A stretch of DNA of 64,000 bases from Mesobacillus jeotgali (GTDB lineage: Bacteria > Bacillota > Bacilli > Bacillales > Cytobacillaceae), in assembly GCF_900166585.1 (NCBI RefSeq), contig NZ_FVZC01000009.1:62001-126000 (forward strand), read 5' to 3'. The position numbers and the translations under genes are program-made. The notes beneath the pieces are model-generated. The model saw only the letters and a list, made by a program, of their open reading frames with translations. It did no database searches and was not told where the DNA came from. Positions 35,680 through 44,532 of this stretch are shown here, one piece after another (position 1 is the first letter of the stretch; every line of letters starts with the position of its first letter).

Positions 35680-36552
35680 ATGATATACCGTCTTCTTGCG
35701 CTTAACGTGGATGGCACGATTCTTCAATCAAATGGAAGGCTCCATAAATCTACAAGGGATGCGATTGAGTACGTCCAGCAAAAAGGAGTTTACGTGACTC
35801 TAGTAACTTCCAGAAGCTTTCCATCAGCCAAAAAAGTGGCTAAAGCACTGAAAATAAATTCATTGCTGGTAACACATCTTGGGTCCTATATTTCACACGA
35901 TCTGCGCAGTGACCCTGTGTTTGAAAAAAGGATTCCGGAGGATGTCACCTTCCAGCTTGTCAGGTTCCTCGAAAGCTTTCCATGCCAAATCCGCCTGGTC
36001 CATGAAAAGTATTCGCTGGCTAACAAGTATAAATTGAATCATAACCTGCTGGCAAAGACGGTGTTCACTTCAGGTGACCCGATTTTCTATTCACAGCAAT
36101 TCACCGATTCGATCAGTGAAACTCTTGTGAATGATCCAGTATCTCCACCAAAAATTGAAGTCTATTTTGAGTACGAGGAAGATCTGCCAGATGCACAACA
36201 AGCGATTAAAGGGATGTTCTCTGAAGTCTCACTCTCAAAGCTGAATGACTATCGGCTCGATATCATGCCTGAAGGAGTATCAAAGCTGAATGGACTTATT
36301 CAGCTGGGCGAGCATCTTGGCATCCCGCTGAAGGAAATGGTCGCTATCGGCGACAGCAGTGATGACATGGATATGATTCGTGCCTGCGGACTTGGCGTCG
36401 CGATGGGAAACGCATCTCCAGAAGTTAAAATGGCTGCAGACTGGGTGACACGATCCAATAACCAGCACGGCGTCAGCTATATGATCAAAGAACACTTCCG
36501 CAAACAGCAGCCAATTGAATTCCTTCGAAAAATGAACATTATTAAAATGTAA
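35680..36552 (+). CDS. yhaX: YhaX, Cof-type HAD-superfamily protein
   Basis: 290 residues, HAD type IIB. Motif I reads LLALNVDGTIL, so the usual nucleophile Asp (DxDGT) is Asn. Motif II VTSRSFPSAKK, motif III/IV GVSKLNGL and AIGDSSDDMDMIRACG are present. Replacement of the nucleophile suggests weak or no phosphatase activity; I believe B. subtilis YhaX has the same change, from memory. yhaX is a SigE-dependent mother-cell gene there. ATG 35680 with GGGGGG upstream. hemZ follows, as in B. subtilis. Confidence 0.9.
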   Translation: MIYRLLALNVDGTILQSNGRLHKSTRDAIEYVQQKGVYVTLVTSRSFPSAKKVAKALKINSLLVTHLGSYISHDLRSDPVFEKRIPEDVTFQLVRFLESFPCQIRLVHEKYSLANKYKLNHNLLAKTVFTSGDPIFYSQQFTDSISETLVNDPVSPPKIEVYFEYEEDLPDAQQAIKGMFSEVSLSKLNDYRLDIMPEGVSKLNGLIQLGEHLGIPLKEMVAIGDSSDDMDMIRACGLGVAMGNASPEVKMAADWVTRSNNQHGVSYMIKEHFRKQQPIEFLRKMNIIKM

Positions 36553-36559
36553 AATATAG

Positions 36560-36592
36560 AAGCATGCCTGAATTGACTGCAGGCATGCTTTT
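36560..36592 (+). terminator. Terminator after yhaX
   Basis: AAGCATGCCTG/CAGGCATGCTT, T-rich tail. Confidence 0.88.
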
Positions 36593-36597
36593 AGTGT

Positions 36598-36782
36598 GTT
36601 TGGGAACATATTTGGTTTTTAGGGAAAATATCAAAAGTTTTAAAGATTATATGAGGTTTTTGAGGAATATAATAGTTGGTTTAAGGAATATATGAGGTTT
36701 TTAGGAACATTAGTTGGTTTAAGGTATATACGTGACTTAAGGAACATTATTTTTGCATTCAGGAATATACAGGATTTATAAA
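36598..36782. repeat. Degenerate short tandem repeat, units of about 18-22 bp
   Basis: About nine units each beginning with AGGAA(T/C)AT or a near variant, followed by a variable T-rich stretch (for example ATGAGGTTTTT, AGTTGGTTTA). Spacing 18-22 bp. Fills most of the yhaX-hemZ gap; no gene seen. Confidence 0.7.
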
Positions 36783-36893
36783 AAAAAGAATCAATCACAC
36801 GTGAATACTGGTAGCTTTTGCACTGTCTTGACCAGTGAATCATAATTCTATTACACTTATTGAAGCATGTTAAATTGAAAAGGTGATAAATTC

Positions 36894-38402
36894 ATGAGAG
36901 TTCATATAAAAGGTATTAATGATGAAAGGTTCCAGCGGCCATTGGAACTGATCGCAAATCTATTTTTCGAGGAATCACAAGTAATTCTAGGCGAATCTGA
37001 ATCAGAAGCAGATGCGAGGATTGATTTTGAGGTTCATTTCGAAGAGACCCTCCGTGTAAAAGCAGCATTAACAGCAAGGGATGGGGCCATTTTTACAGCG
37101 GAGGCAGATAAAAAAGCCCCTGAAGGATTAAGTGAAAAAGAACAGTTCAAAATCCTTAAAACCGTGGTTTCAAGGGCTTATTTAGTAGTACTGCAGGACT
37201 GGACAGGAATTATCCAGAAATGGGGCATACTCACAGGGGTCCGGCCTACAAAGCTTTTGCATAAGAAACTTCGTGAAGGAGCAAAGCAGGAAACAGCCCA
37301 TAAAGAGCTGAAAGAGCAATATTTGATTTCAGATGAGAAAATCAAGCTCATGCAGCAAATTGTAGACCGCCAGCTTGCTGTTCTGCCAGATTTATACGAT
37401 TTAAAAAACGGTGTCAGCATCTATATCGGCATCCCTTTCTGTCCGACGAAATGTGCGTATTGTACTTTCCCGGCATACGCCATCAACGGGCGTCAGGGGT
37501 CAGTCGATTCATTCCTGGGCGGTCTCCACTATGAAATTCGAAAAATCGGCGATTGGCTGAAGAAAAATGATGTCAAAATTACCACCGTTTATTATGGAGG
37601 AGGAACACCGACTTCGATTACAGCCGAGGAGATGGACATGCTCTATGAAGAGGTCCATCAATCGTTCCCGGATGTCGAAAACATCAGGGAAGTAACAGTC
37701 GAAGCCGGACGTCCAGATACCATCACACCTGAAAAACTGGAAGTCCTGAAAAAGTGGAATATTGACCGGATCAGCATCAATCCACAGTCATACATCCAGG
37801 AAACATTGAAGGCAATCGGCCGTCATCATACGGTTGAAGAAACGATTGAAAAATTCCATCTTGCACGTGAAATGGGAATGAACAATATCAATATGGATTT
37901 GATTATCGGCCTTCCAGGTGAAGGAACCGAGGAATTCGGCCATACGCTTGCTGAAACAAAAAAGCTGATGCCAGAATCGCTGACAGTCCATACTCTTTCA
38001 TTTAAAAGAGCATCCGAGATGACAAGGAATAAACAGAAATATAAAGTGGCCGACCGCATTGAAATTGAGAAAATGATGAACATGGCTGAATCATGGACGA
38101 AAGAGCATGACTATGTACCATATTATCTGTACAGGCAAAAGAACATTCTTGGGAACCTCGAGAATGTAGGTTACGCCTTCCCAGGCCAGGAAAGCCTGTA
38201 CAATATCATTATCATGGAAGAACAACAGACCATCATTGGCCTCGGCTGCGGCGCATCAAGTAAATTCATCGATCCGGATACCGGTGTCATAACACAATTT
38301 TCAAATCCAAAGGATCCCAAGTCATATAACGATAGCTTTAAAGAATATGCAGATAAAAAGATTGAAATCCTTGATTCCCTGTTCAATAAAGCGATGATTT
38401 AA
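36894..38402 (+). CDS. hemZ: HemZ, coproporphyrinogen III dehydrogenase-like radical SAM protein
   Basis: 502 residues (B. subtilis HemZ 501). Radical SAM cluster Cys183-x3-Cys187-x2-Cys190 in IPFCPTKCAYCTFPAY, then YYGGGTPTSI, the HemN-family GGGTP motif, and PQS near 300. A 170-residue N-terminal extension is typical of HemZ as opposed to HemN. Assigned to oxygen-independent oxidation of coproporphyrinogen III in heme synthesis, though some HemN-like proteins have other roles. ATG 36894 with AAAAGGTGAT upstream. Confidence 0.92.
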   Translation: MRVHIKGINDERFQRPLELIANLFFEESQVILGESESEADARIDFEVHFEETLRVKAALTARDGAIFTAEADKKAPEGLSEKEQFKILKTVVSRAYLVVLQDWTGIIQKWGILTGVRPTKLLHKKLREGAKQETAHKELKEQYLISDEKIKLMQQIVDRQLAVLPDLYDLKNGVSIYIGIPFCPTKCAYCTFPAYAINGRQGSVDSFLGGLHYEIRKIGDWLKKNDVKITTVYYGGGTPTSITAEEMDMLYEEVHQSFPDVENIREVTVEAGRPDTITPEKLEVLKKWNIDRISINPQSYIQETLKAIGRHHTVEETIEKFHLAREMGMNNINMDLIIGLPGEGTEEFGHTLAETKKLMPESLTVHTLSFKRASEMTRNKQKYKVADRIEIEKMMNMAESWTKEHDYVPYYLYRQKNILGNLENVGYAFPGQESLYNIIIMEEQQTIIGLGCGASSKFIDPDTGVITQFSNPKDPKSYNDSFKEYADKKIEILDSLFNKAMI

Positions 38403-38409
38403 TAAAGAA

Positions 38410-38441
38410 AGCTCCCGGAGATTAATTTCGGGAGCATTTTT
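38410..38441 (+). terminator. Terminator after hemZ
   Basis: GCTCCCG ... CGGGAGC and T run. Confidence 0.88.
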
Positions 38442-38448
38442 GGCTGGT

Positions 38449-38553
38449 TTCCGCGAAAATTCGAGATGATTCCGCGAATGTAAGCCTGAATTCCGCGAAA
38501 ACCAATTTTAATTCCGCGAAAATGGCAGGGAATTCCGCGAGATGGAAAATTCA
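38449..38553. repeat. Five direct repeats TTCCGCGA phased every 21 bp
   Basis: The 8-bp core occurs at 38449, 38470, 38491, 38512 and 38533, exactly 21 bp apart, while the 13 bases between cores vary. A spacing of two helical turns puts all cores on one face of the DNA. Confidence 0.9.
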
Positions 38554-38675
38554 GATGAATTCCCAGTTTAAGCCCAGCCATTTATTTAAAAAAATCTAAA
38601 TAGTGAGAAAAAAGTTTTTAAATATAACTTCTCCCTTTATAATAAAAATAAAAGGACCTATTGGAGGGGATGAAG

Positions 38676-39467
38676 ATGACGATTGAATTTTCAACTGAGA
38701 CTGTAAAGTTAGATATTGACGGGCGTGTAGCTGTCCTGGAATTGAACAGGCCACAGGCAATGAACGCTCTGGATGTGGAGATGATTAAAGGGGTCACGAT
38801 GAACCTGAAAGAAATCTGTAAGTCTGATGAAATTGATATTGTGGTGATTAGAGGTTCTGGACGTGCTTTTTCTGCCGGCGGTGATATTAAAACAATGCTT
38901 TCGAATACAAATGAAAGCGATTTCTACCACGTGATGGATGATATTCATGATATGATTGTGACCCTGTATAGCATGCCAAAGCTAACAATCAGCGCTGTAA
39001 CAGGAGCAGCCGCTGGTCTTGGCTTCAGCCTGGCGCTGGCGACCGACTACATAATCGCTGAGCCTTCCAGCAAGATTGCGATGAATTTCATTGGAATTGG
39101 CTTGATTCCTGATGGAGGAGGCCACTTCTTCATGGAAGAGCGGCTGGGGGAAACAAAGGCGAAGCAGTTAATTTGGGATGGCAAGACGCTATCCGCCGGG
39201 GAGGCACTAGGCCTTGGATTGGTTGATGAAGTACCAGAAGGGGATTTCACAGAAGCAATCGATCAGAAAGTGCAGGAATGGCTGAATAAACCGGTGCAGG
39301 CTATGATCAAAACAAAGAAGATCCTGGCTGAGAAAAATCGTCCTTCACTTTTGAAAATTCTTGAACTGGAAAAATACGGGCAACACAAAATGCGACAGAC
39401 AGAGGACCATCAAGAAGGAATCAAAGCATTCCTTGAGAAGAGAAAGCCTAATTTCACTGGTAAATAA
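38676..39467 (+). CDS. yhaR: YhaR, enoyl-CoA hydratase/isomerase family
   Basis: A 263-residue crotonase-fold protein. Substrate-loop residues GRAFSAGGDIKTML (about 65-78) and oxyanion/active-site segment TGAAAGLGFSLALATDYIIA (about 108-127) are present; the second Glu typical of hydratases lies in GLIPDGGGHFFMEERLG. Position after hemZ matches B. subtilis YhaR. Substrate unknown. ATG 38676 gives proper spacing from GGAGGGG; upstream in-frame starts sit on top of it. Confidence 0.88.
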   Translation: MTIEFSTETVKLDIDGRVAVLELNRPQAMNALDVEMIKGVTMNLKEICKSDEIDIVVIRGSGRAFSAGGDIKTMLSNTNESDFYHVMDDIHDMIVTLYSMPKLTISAVTGAAAGLGFSLALATDYIIAEPSSKIAMNFIGIGLIPDGGGHFFMEERLGETKAKQLIWDGKTLSAGEALGLGLVDEVPEGDFTEAIDQKVQEWLNKPVQAMIKTKKILAEKNRPSLLKILELEKYGQHKMRQTEDHQEGIKAFLEKRKPNFTGK

Positions 39468-39500
39468 AAAAGCGAAGAGGACTTTTCCTCTTCGCTTTTC
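39467..39500 (+). terminator. Terminator after yhaR
   Basis: AAAAGCGAAGAGGA/TCCTCTTCGCTTTT, loop CTTT. Confidence 0.92.
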
Positions 39501-39533
39501 TAATACAGGAAGGTATAAGTTCACTTCGAGAAT

Positions 39534-39655
39534 TGTCCAGCTCCAGCGCCTAGCCCCTCGAGACGTTTGGTTCCGCCCAATGAAGTCAAAGAGCGACTTC
39601 ACCGGTCGGTCCTCCAACGCTTATCGGGGCTGACCAAGGCGCTTCCGCTTTTCTT
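39534..39655. repeat. Dispersed foldable element, short form, copy 2
   Basis: 122 bp, TGTCCAGCTCCAGCGCC to CTTTTCTT. The two ends pair (AGCGCC/GGCGCT and AGCCCC/GGGGCT) and an inner hairpin GAAGTC...GACTTC is present. Directly followed by copy 3. Confidence 0.9.
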
Positions 39656-39656
39656 T

Positions 39657-39778
39657 TGTCCAGCTCCAGCGCCTAGCCCCTCGAGACGTTTCGGTCCGCC
39701 CAATGAAGTCAAAGGACGACTTCACCGGTCGGTCCTCCAACGCTTGTCGGGGCTGACCAAGGCGCTTCCGCTTTTCTT
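39657..39778. repeat. Dispersed foldable element, short form, copy 3
   Basis: Nearly identical to copy 2 (period 123 bp), with a handful of differences such as GTTTCGG for GTTTGG. The tail abuts the 3' end of yhzD. Confidence 0.9.
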
Positions 39779-39962
39779 AAGGATGAAACAATATCAACTT
39801 TCCTCTTGGTGAGGTACAGCGATGTGTCTTATCGCTTAAATTCTTTTCTTCAAGCATCCTGGCCCCGATTTCTTTTGCTTCATCATCATTTCCGGCCTGA
39901 AACGATTCATCAATCAGTTTTTCTCCATTTGGTTCAAAGGCTGTAAGTTTGTAGGTATCCAT
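39777..39962 (-). CDS. yhzD: YhzD-like protein, 61 aa
   Basis: 61 residues, MDTYKLTAFEPNGEKLIDES start, a small soluble alpha/beta protein ending PRGKLILFHP. Same length and neighbourhood (yhaR / yhaQ) as B. subtilis YhzD, function unknown. AAGGGGAATTTGTT precedes the ATG. Its stop codon touches the end of repeat copy 3. Confidence 0.82.
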   Translation of the reverse strand: MDTYKLTAFEPNGEKLIDESFQAGNDDEAKEIGARMLEEKNLSDKTHRCTSPRGKLILFHP

Positions 39963-40108
39963 AACAAATTCCCCTTTGTTATAAAATTCAGATGATTACT
40001 ATTATTTTTGCATAATTTTTTTAAATATGCAAAACAAAAAGATATTAGAATATGAAACTTTTTCCAATCCCTAATCGTAGTATTTTAATGGAGAAGGAGG
40101 AGAACGTG

Positions 40109-41008
40109 ATGGTGTTAGAACTAAATCAAGTCACAAAGCGATTCGGAAGTTTTACAGCAGTGAACCAGCTTTCACTTACTATTCCTGAAAAAGAAATGTT
40201 CGGCTTCCTGGGTGCGAATGGTGCCGGAAAAACAACGACTTTCCGGATGATCCTCGGCCTGATGGATGCCTCGGAAGGAAGGATATCTTGGGATGGAAAG
40301 CCGATCAATTATGAAACCAGCAGCATAATTGGATATCTCCCAGAGGAAAGGGGGCTTTATCCGAAGCTCAAGGTACGTGACCAGATTGTCTATCTTGCGA
40401 GATTAAGAGGCATGCAAAAGCAGGCTGCCCTTAAGGAACTAGGTTACTGGCTTAATCGTTTTAAGGTTCCTGAGTATGGTGACAAAAAGGTGGAGGAGTT
40501 ATCGAAGGGGAACCAGCAAAAAATTCAGTTCATTGCAGCTGTCATCCATAAGCCGCGGCTGCTGATCCTCGACGAGCCTTTCAGCGGGCTGGACCCAGTG
40601 AATGTTGAGCAGTTGAAGGAAGCAGTACTTGAACTTAAGGATAGTGGGACAACGATTGTGTTCGCCAGTCACCGAATGGAGCATGTAGAAGAAATGTGTG
40701 AGTATATTTGTATCATGCATAAAGGCAGCCCTGTTGTTCATGGTTCCCTTAAGGCAATCAAAAGGTCATTCGGGAAAAAGAACCTGGTCATCCATGCGGA
40801 TTTCGATACAGCTTTCCTAAGGGAATTTCCTGGTGTGTCTAAGACGAAATTGACAGCTGAGGGAATCCATCTGCAAATCACAGGCGAGCAAGTGGCCCAG
40901 GACATTCTAAAAGAAATTGTAGGTAAAGGGTTTATCCGCAAGTTTGTACTTGAAGAGCCAAGCCTTAATGATATTTTCATAGAAAAGGTAGGTGCTTCAT
41001 ATGAATAA
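40109..41008 (+). CDS. yhaQ: YhaQ, ABC transporter ATPase (NatA-like)
   Basis: A 299-residue ATP-binding subunit. Walker A GANGAGKTT (about 36-44), signature LSKGNQQKI, Walker B LLILDEPFSGLDPVN, H-loop SHRMEH; the C-terminal extension of about 80 residues (LTAEGIHLQITG ...) is typical of NatA-type exporters. With YhaP it forms a putative Na+ or drug efflux system. The start is ATG 40109 behind GGAGGAGAACG (GTG 40106 also possible). Overlaps yhaP by eight bases. Confidence 0.9.
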   Translation: MVLELNQVTKRFGSFTAVNQLSLTIPEKEMFGFLGANGAGKTTTFRMILGLMDASEGRISWDGKPINYETSSIIGYLPEERGLYPKLKVRDQIVYLARLRGMQKQAALKELGYWLNRFKVPEYGDKKVEELSKGNQQKIQFIAAVIHKPRLLILDEPFSGLDPVNVEQLKEAVLELKDSGTTIVFASHRMEHVEEMCEYICIMHKGSPVVHGSLKAIKRSFGKKNLVIHADFDTAFLREFPGVSKTKLTAEGIHLQITGEQVAQDILKEIVGKGFIRKFVLEEPSLNDIFIEKVGASYE

Positions 41009-42254
41009 CTTTTTCATCATTCTGATGCATACATATGTGACCAAGCTGAAAACAAAATCCTTTTTAGTGACAACTATCCTGACGGTAGCTATCATGCTTG
41101 CCCTGACTAATATGACCAATATAATCGACTTTTTCAATAAGGGCGAAGAGGCAGATAAAATTGCTGTGATTGATGAAACCGGACAGCTTTTCGCACCCTT
41201 GACTGAGCAAATGAGGGTAATTAATGAAGAACTTCGCCTTGAAAAGTATGAAGGGAATGTAGACGAAGCGAGAAAAGAAGTCGAGGATGGAAAATATAAA
41301 GGGCTCCTTGAACTAAGATTGAATGGCGATAAACTGCCAGCCGCCTCTTACAAAGCAATGAGCATTGCTGATTCTGCCGTGCCTGCGGATCTCCAGGCAG
41401 CCCTACAGCAGATGAAAACGGCAATAGCATCCACACAGATCAATATCGCACCGGAAGAATTGGAGAAATTATATGCGCCGGTTGAATTTAAAAAAGCAGC
41501 ACTTGAGAAAGACGCCAAGACAGAAGAAGAATTGAATCAGGCAAGAGGGCTTGTATATGTTCTTCTCTTCATCATTTATTTCGCGGTCATAATGTACGCG
41601 AACATGATTGCGATGGAAGTCGCCACGGAAAAATCTTCACGAGTCATGGAAATCATGATATCCAGTGTTTCGCCTATCAAGCAAATGTTCGCAAAGATTC
41701 TGGGAATCGGCCTGTTAAGCTTGACGCAGCTTGCTGTTATTTTGTTAGCAGGATATTTGTCAGTCACACAGAACCTTGAAAACATGGAAGGCGGATTCTT
41801 CGAATTCTTCGGTTTTGGCAATGTATCCGGCAGCACCATCTCGTATGCAGTGATATTCTTTATTTTAGGATATTTTCTTTATGCGACAATGGCTGCGTTC
41901 CTTGGATCCCTGGTCAGCCGAATTGAAGATGTACAGCAGATGATCACACCGATGACACTGCTTGTTGTTGCCGGATTCATGATGGCGATGTTTGGTTTGA
42001 ATCAGCCTGAAGCACCTTTTGTAAAATATACATCGTTCATTCCATTTTTCTCGCCGATGCTGATGTTCCTGCGGGTAGGCATGCTCAATATTCCTTTCTG
42101 GGAAATAGCCCTTTCAATCGGGATTCTGGTTGCGACAATAGCCTTTCTTGCCATTTTCGGTGCGAGGGTGTACCGGGGCGGAGTCCTTATGTACGGAAAA
42201 TCCAATTCTTTTAAAGATATAAAGAAAGCATTGCAGTTAACGAAAAACGGATAG
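41001..42254 (+). CDS. yhaP: YhaP, ABC transporter permease (NatB-like)
   Basis: A 417-residue permease (B. subtilis 419). One N-terminal helix (residues 15-35), an extracytoplasmic domain of about 140 residues, then five to six helices. The family motif ATEKSSRVMEIMISSVSP lies near 215, characteristic of ABC-2/NatB permeases. Partner of YhaQ; probable export of Na+ or another cation, by homology only. Confidence 0.9.
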   Translation: MNNFFIILMHTYVTKLKTKSFLVTTILTVAIMLALTNMTNIIDFFNKGEEADKIAVIDETGQLFAPLTEQMRVINEELRLEKYEGNVDEARKEVEDGKYKGLLELRLNGDKLPAASYKAMSIADSAVPADLQAALQQMKTAIASTQINIAPEELEKLYAPVEFKKAALEKDAKTEEELNQARGLVYVLLFIIYFAVIMYANMIAMEVATEKSSRVMEIMISSVSPIKQMFAKILGIGLLSLTQLAVILLAGYLSVTQNLENMEGGFFEFFGFGNVSGSTISYAVIFFILGYFLYATMAAFLGSLVSRIEDVQQMITPMTLLVVAGFMMAMFGLNQPEAPFVKYTSFIPFFSPMLMFLRVGMLNIPFWEIALSIGILVATIAFLAIFGARVYRGGVLMYGKSNSFKDIKKALQLTKNG

Positions 42255-42258
42255 CAGT

Positions 42259-42291
42259 AAAAAGCCGCAAACATTTGGATTGCGGCTTTTT
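42259..42291 (+). terminator. Terminator after yhaP
   Basis: AAAAAGCCGCAA/TTGCGGCTTTTT. Confidence 0.92.
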
Positions 42292-42396
42292 AATACAGGA
42301 ATTTCGTATGTGGAGTGGTATTTTATATAAGAATGGATTGTGTTTTATACAGATTCTGTTGACAGCAAATAAGCTTACAAAAGGAGAGTGTTCAAG

Positions 42397-43092
42397 TTGA
42401 GACAGATTATTGCGATGGGAGGCGGGGGGTTCTCGATGGAGCCGGAAAACCCGCTTTTGGATTTGTATATTCTCGGACAGTCGGAAAAACGGAAGCCCAA
42501 GGTTTGCTTTTTGCCTACAGCAAGCGGCGATGCTGACAATTATGTTGAAAGGTTCTATTCTGCTTTTCAATCCAATGAATGTACACCCTCGCACTTATCC
42601 TTATTCAGGCCTCCAACCAGAGACCTGGAAGCATATATTATGGATAAGGACATTATCTACGTGGGAGGCGGCAGTACCAAGAACCTCCTTGTCCTTTGGA
42701 AGGAATGGGGATTGGATCGCATCTTGCGGAATGCCTGGCAGAATGGAATCATTTTGGCTGGAGTCAGCGCCGGTTCGATTTGCTGGTTCGAAGAAGGAGT
42801 AACGGATTCTTATGGTGACGGTATGGAGCCACTAAAATGCCTCGGATTCTTAAAAGGAAGCAATTGCCCCCATTATGATGGAGAGGCAGAACGGCGACCG
42901 GCGTATGAACAATTTGTCAGATCTGGTCAGATTGCTGGCGGATATGCTGCAGACGATGGTGCCGCCTTGCATTTCATTGATGAGGAACTGGTCAGGGCAG
43001 TGAGTTCAAGACCGCATGCCAAAGCATATGAAATTACCCTGGAAAATGGTAAAGTGACAGAGAAAGTGATGAATACAACATATCTTGGCTGA
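42397..43092 (+). CDS. Peptidase S51 family (dipeptidase E-like, YgaJ-like)
   Basis: 231 residues. Nucleophile elbow GVSAGSICWF with the catalytic Ser near residue 126, preceded by YVGGGSTKNLL; the His comes in SNCPHYDGE. Family members cleave Asp-X dipeptides or process related amides. TTG 42397 is chosen because AAGGAGA lies nine bases upstream; the GTG at 42388 overlaps it. Single gene with its own terminator, not part of the B. subtilis yha order. Confidence 0.88.
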   Translation: MRQIIAMGGGGFSMEPENPLLDLYILGQSEKRKPKVCFLPTASGDADNYVERFYSAFQSNECTPSHLSLFRPPTRDLEAYIMDKDIIYVGGGSTKNLLVLWKEWGLDRILRNAWQNGIILAGVSAGSICWFEEGVTDSYGDGMEPLKCLGFLKGSNCPHYDGEAERRPAYEQFVRSGQIAGGYAADDGAALHFIDEELVRAVSSRPHAKAYEITLENGKVTEKVMNTTYLG

Positions 43093-43097
43093 AACTG

Positions 43098-43129
43098 AAC
43101 TGCAGTTCCTCAAAGGGCTGCAGTTTTTT
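43098..43129 (+). terminator. Terminator after the S51 peptidase
   Basis: AACTGCAG/CTGCAGTT, T run. Confidence 0.85.
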
Positions 43130-43294
43130 ATATGAGAGGATTGATTAAAGTGGTGCTGTGCTCGTTCCGGGGATATTTGGTCAAAAAAGTATCAAAGTGT
43201 AAGAAAGAGGCTATATTTAAACTAATAAGAACGTGCATTCGTATTTTTTGAGTGTTAAAATGAAATTAAAGAATGAGGGGAAAGGAATATTCCA

Positions 43295-44518
43295 ATGAAA
43301 CAAGTGAAGTTTTTACATACAGCCGATCTCCATCTGGACAGCCCAATGGTGGGACTGCGGCATCTGCCCAAAGCCATTTTTCAACGGCTTCAGGAGAGCA
43401 CTTTTAAAGCGTTGAGCAATATGATGGACGAGGCAATCAAACAGAAAGTGGATTTTGTTGTGATAGCTGGGGATCTGTACGATGGTGAAGACAGAAGTAT
43501 TCGGGCCCAGGCTTTTCTCCGCAATGAAATGGCGAGGCTTGCTGAAAAAGGAATCAAGGTATTTGCCATTCATGGTAATCACGACCATCTCGGAGCCCAA
43601 TCGGTTGCAATTGATTTTCCAGATAATGTCCGGTTTTTCAACGGCCAGGTTGAAACAGCTGTTTACAAGAAAGATGATGGCACTCTGGTTCATCTATACG
43701 GATTCAGTTACCCTGAACGGCATGTAATGGAGCGATGGATTGAGAAATATCCAAGAGGGGTTGGAGCTGATTTTCACATTGGTCTGCTTCATGGCCACTT
43801 TGAGGGGGCAAGCGATCACGGGAAATATGCGCCCTTCAGGTTATCGGATCTTATTGACAAAGGCTATGATTACTGGGCGCTTGGGCATATCCATAAAAAG
43901 TCGTTTTTATCTGAACAGCCTTATATTGTCTATCCAGGAAACCCTCAAGGACGGAACAGGAAGGAGCTCGGGGACAAAGGGGCTTATATCGTTAACTTGA
44001 CAGATTCAGGAGCAGAAGTTTCTTTCATTGAAACAGCCGATGTGATTTGGGATGAGACTGTTATTGACGCCAAGGATGCAGCCGGTTTTAATGGCATCTA
44101 TGAGAAATGCCTTGCTGCCATTGAAGGTAACAGAAGGGATGGAAAAGGAGTCCTCATGGACATCCGGATTGAACGCTTGAATCCTGAGCTGTCAGATGTC
44201 GTTGATAAAATAGACAGTGGCGAATTGCTTGAACTTCTTCAGGACGCAGAAAAAGGAGAGGATTCGTTTGTCTGGGTCCACAAGCTTCATTTTTCGGAAG
44301 ATGTTGTCATTGACCGTGGGAATTTAATCAAACAAAGTGATTTTTATGAAGAATTATTCAAGACAATCGAGCAGTATGATGATCTGAATGAACCGTTGTC
44401 GCCATTATTCCTGCACAGTCAGGCTCGAAGATATCTTGAGGTGCTTTCAGAAAGCGAAAGAGAACAGCTGGTCAGGGAAGCAGAGCAGCTCCTGCTGCAG
44501 CAGTTGACGAAAACTTAA
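43295..44518 (+). CDS. yhaO: YhaO, SbcD/Mre11-like metallophosphoesterase
   Basis: 407 residues (B. subtilis 408). Phosphoesterase motifs in order: HTADLHLDSP, GDLYDGEDRS, IHGNHDHLGA, GLLHGHFEG and LGHIHKKSF. The C-terminal third is the capping region that contacts the partner ATPase. Forms an SbcCD-like pair with YhaN, expected to process DNA ends. The stop is 14 bases before yhaN, and yhaM follows, as in B. subtilis. AGGGGAAAGG precedes the ATG. Confidence 0.93.
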   Translation: MKQVKFLHTADLHLDSPMVGLRHLPKAIFQRLQESTFKALSNMMDEAIKQKVDFVVIAGDLYDGEDRSIRAQAFLRNEMARLAEKGIKVFAIHGNHDHLGAQSVAIDFPDNVRFFNGQVETAVYKKDDGTLVHLYGFSYPERHVMERWIEKYPRGVGADFHIGLLHGHFEGASDHGKYAPFRLSDLIDKGYDYWALGHIHKKSFLSEQPYIVYPGNPQGRNRKELGDKGAYIVNLTDSGAEVSFIETADVIWDETVIDAKDAAGFNGIYEKCLAAIEGNRRDGKGVLMDIRIERLNPELSDVVDKIDSGELLELLQDAEKGEDSFVWVHKLHFSEDVVIDRGNLIKQSDFYEELFKTIEQYDDLNEPLSPLFLHSQARRYLEVLSESEREQLVREAEQLLLQQLTKT

Positions 44519-44532
44519 GGAAAGGAGGAAGC

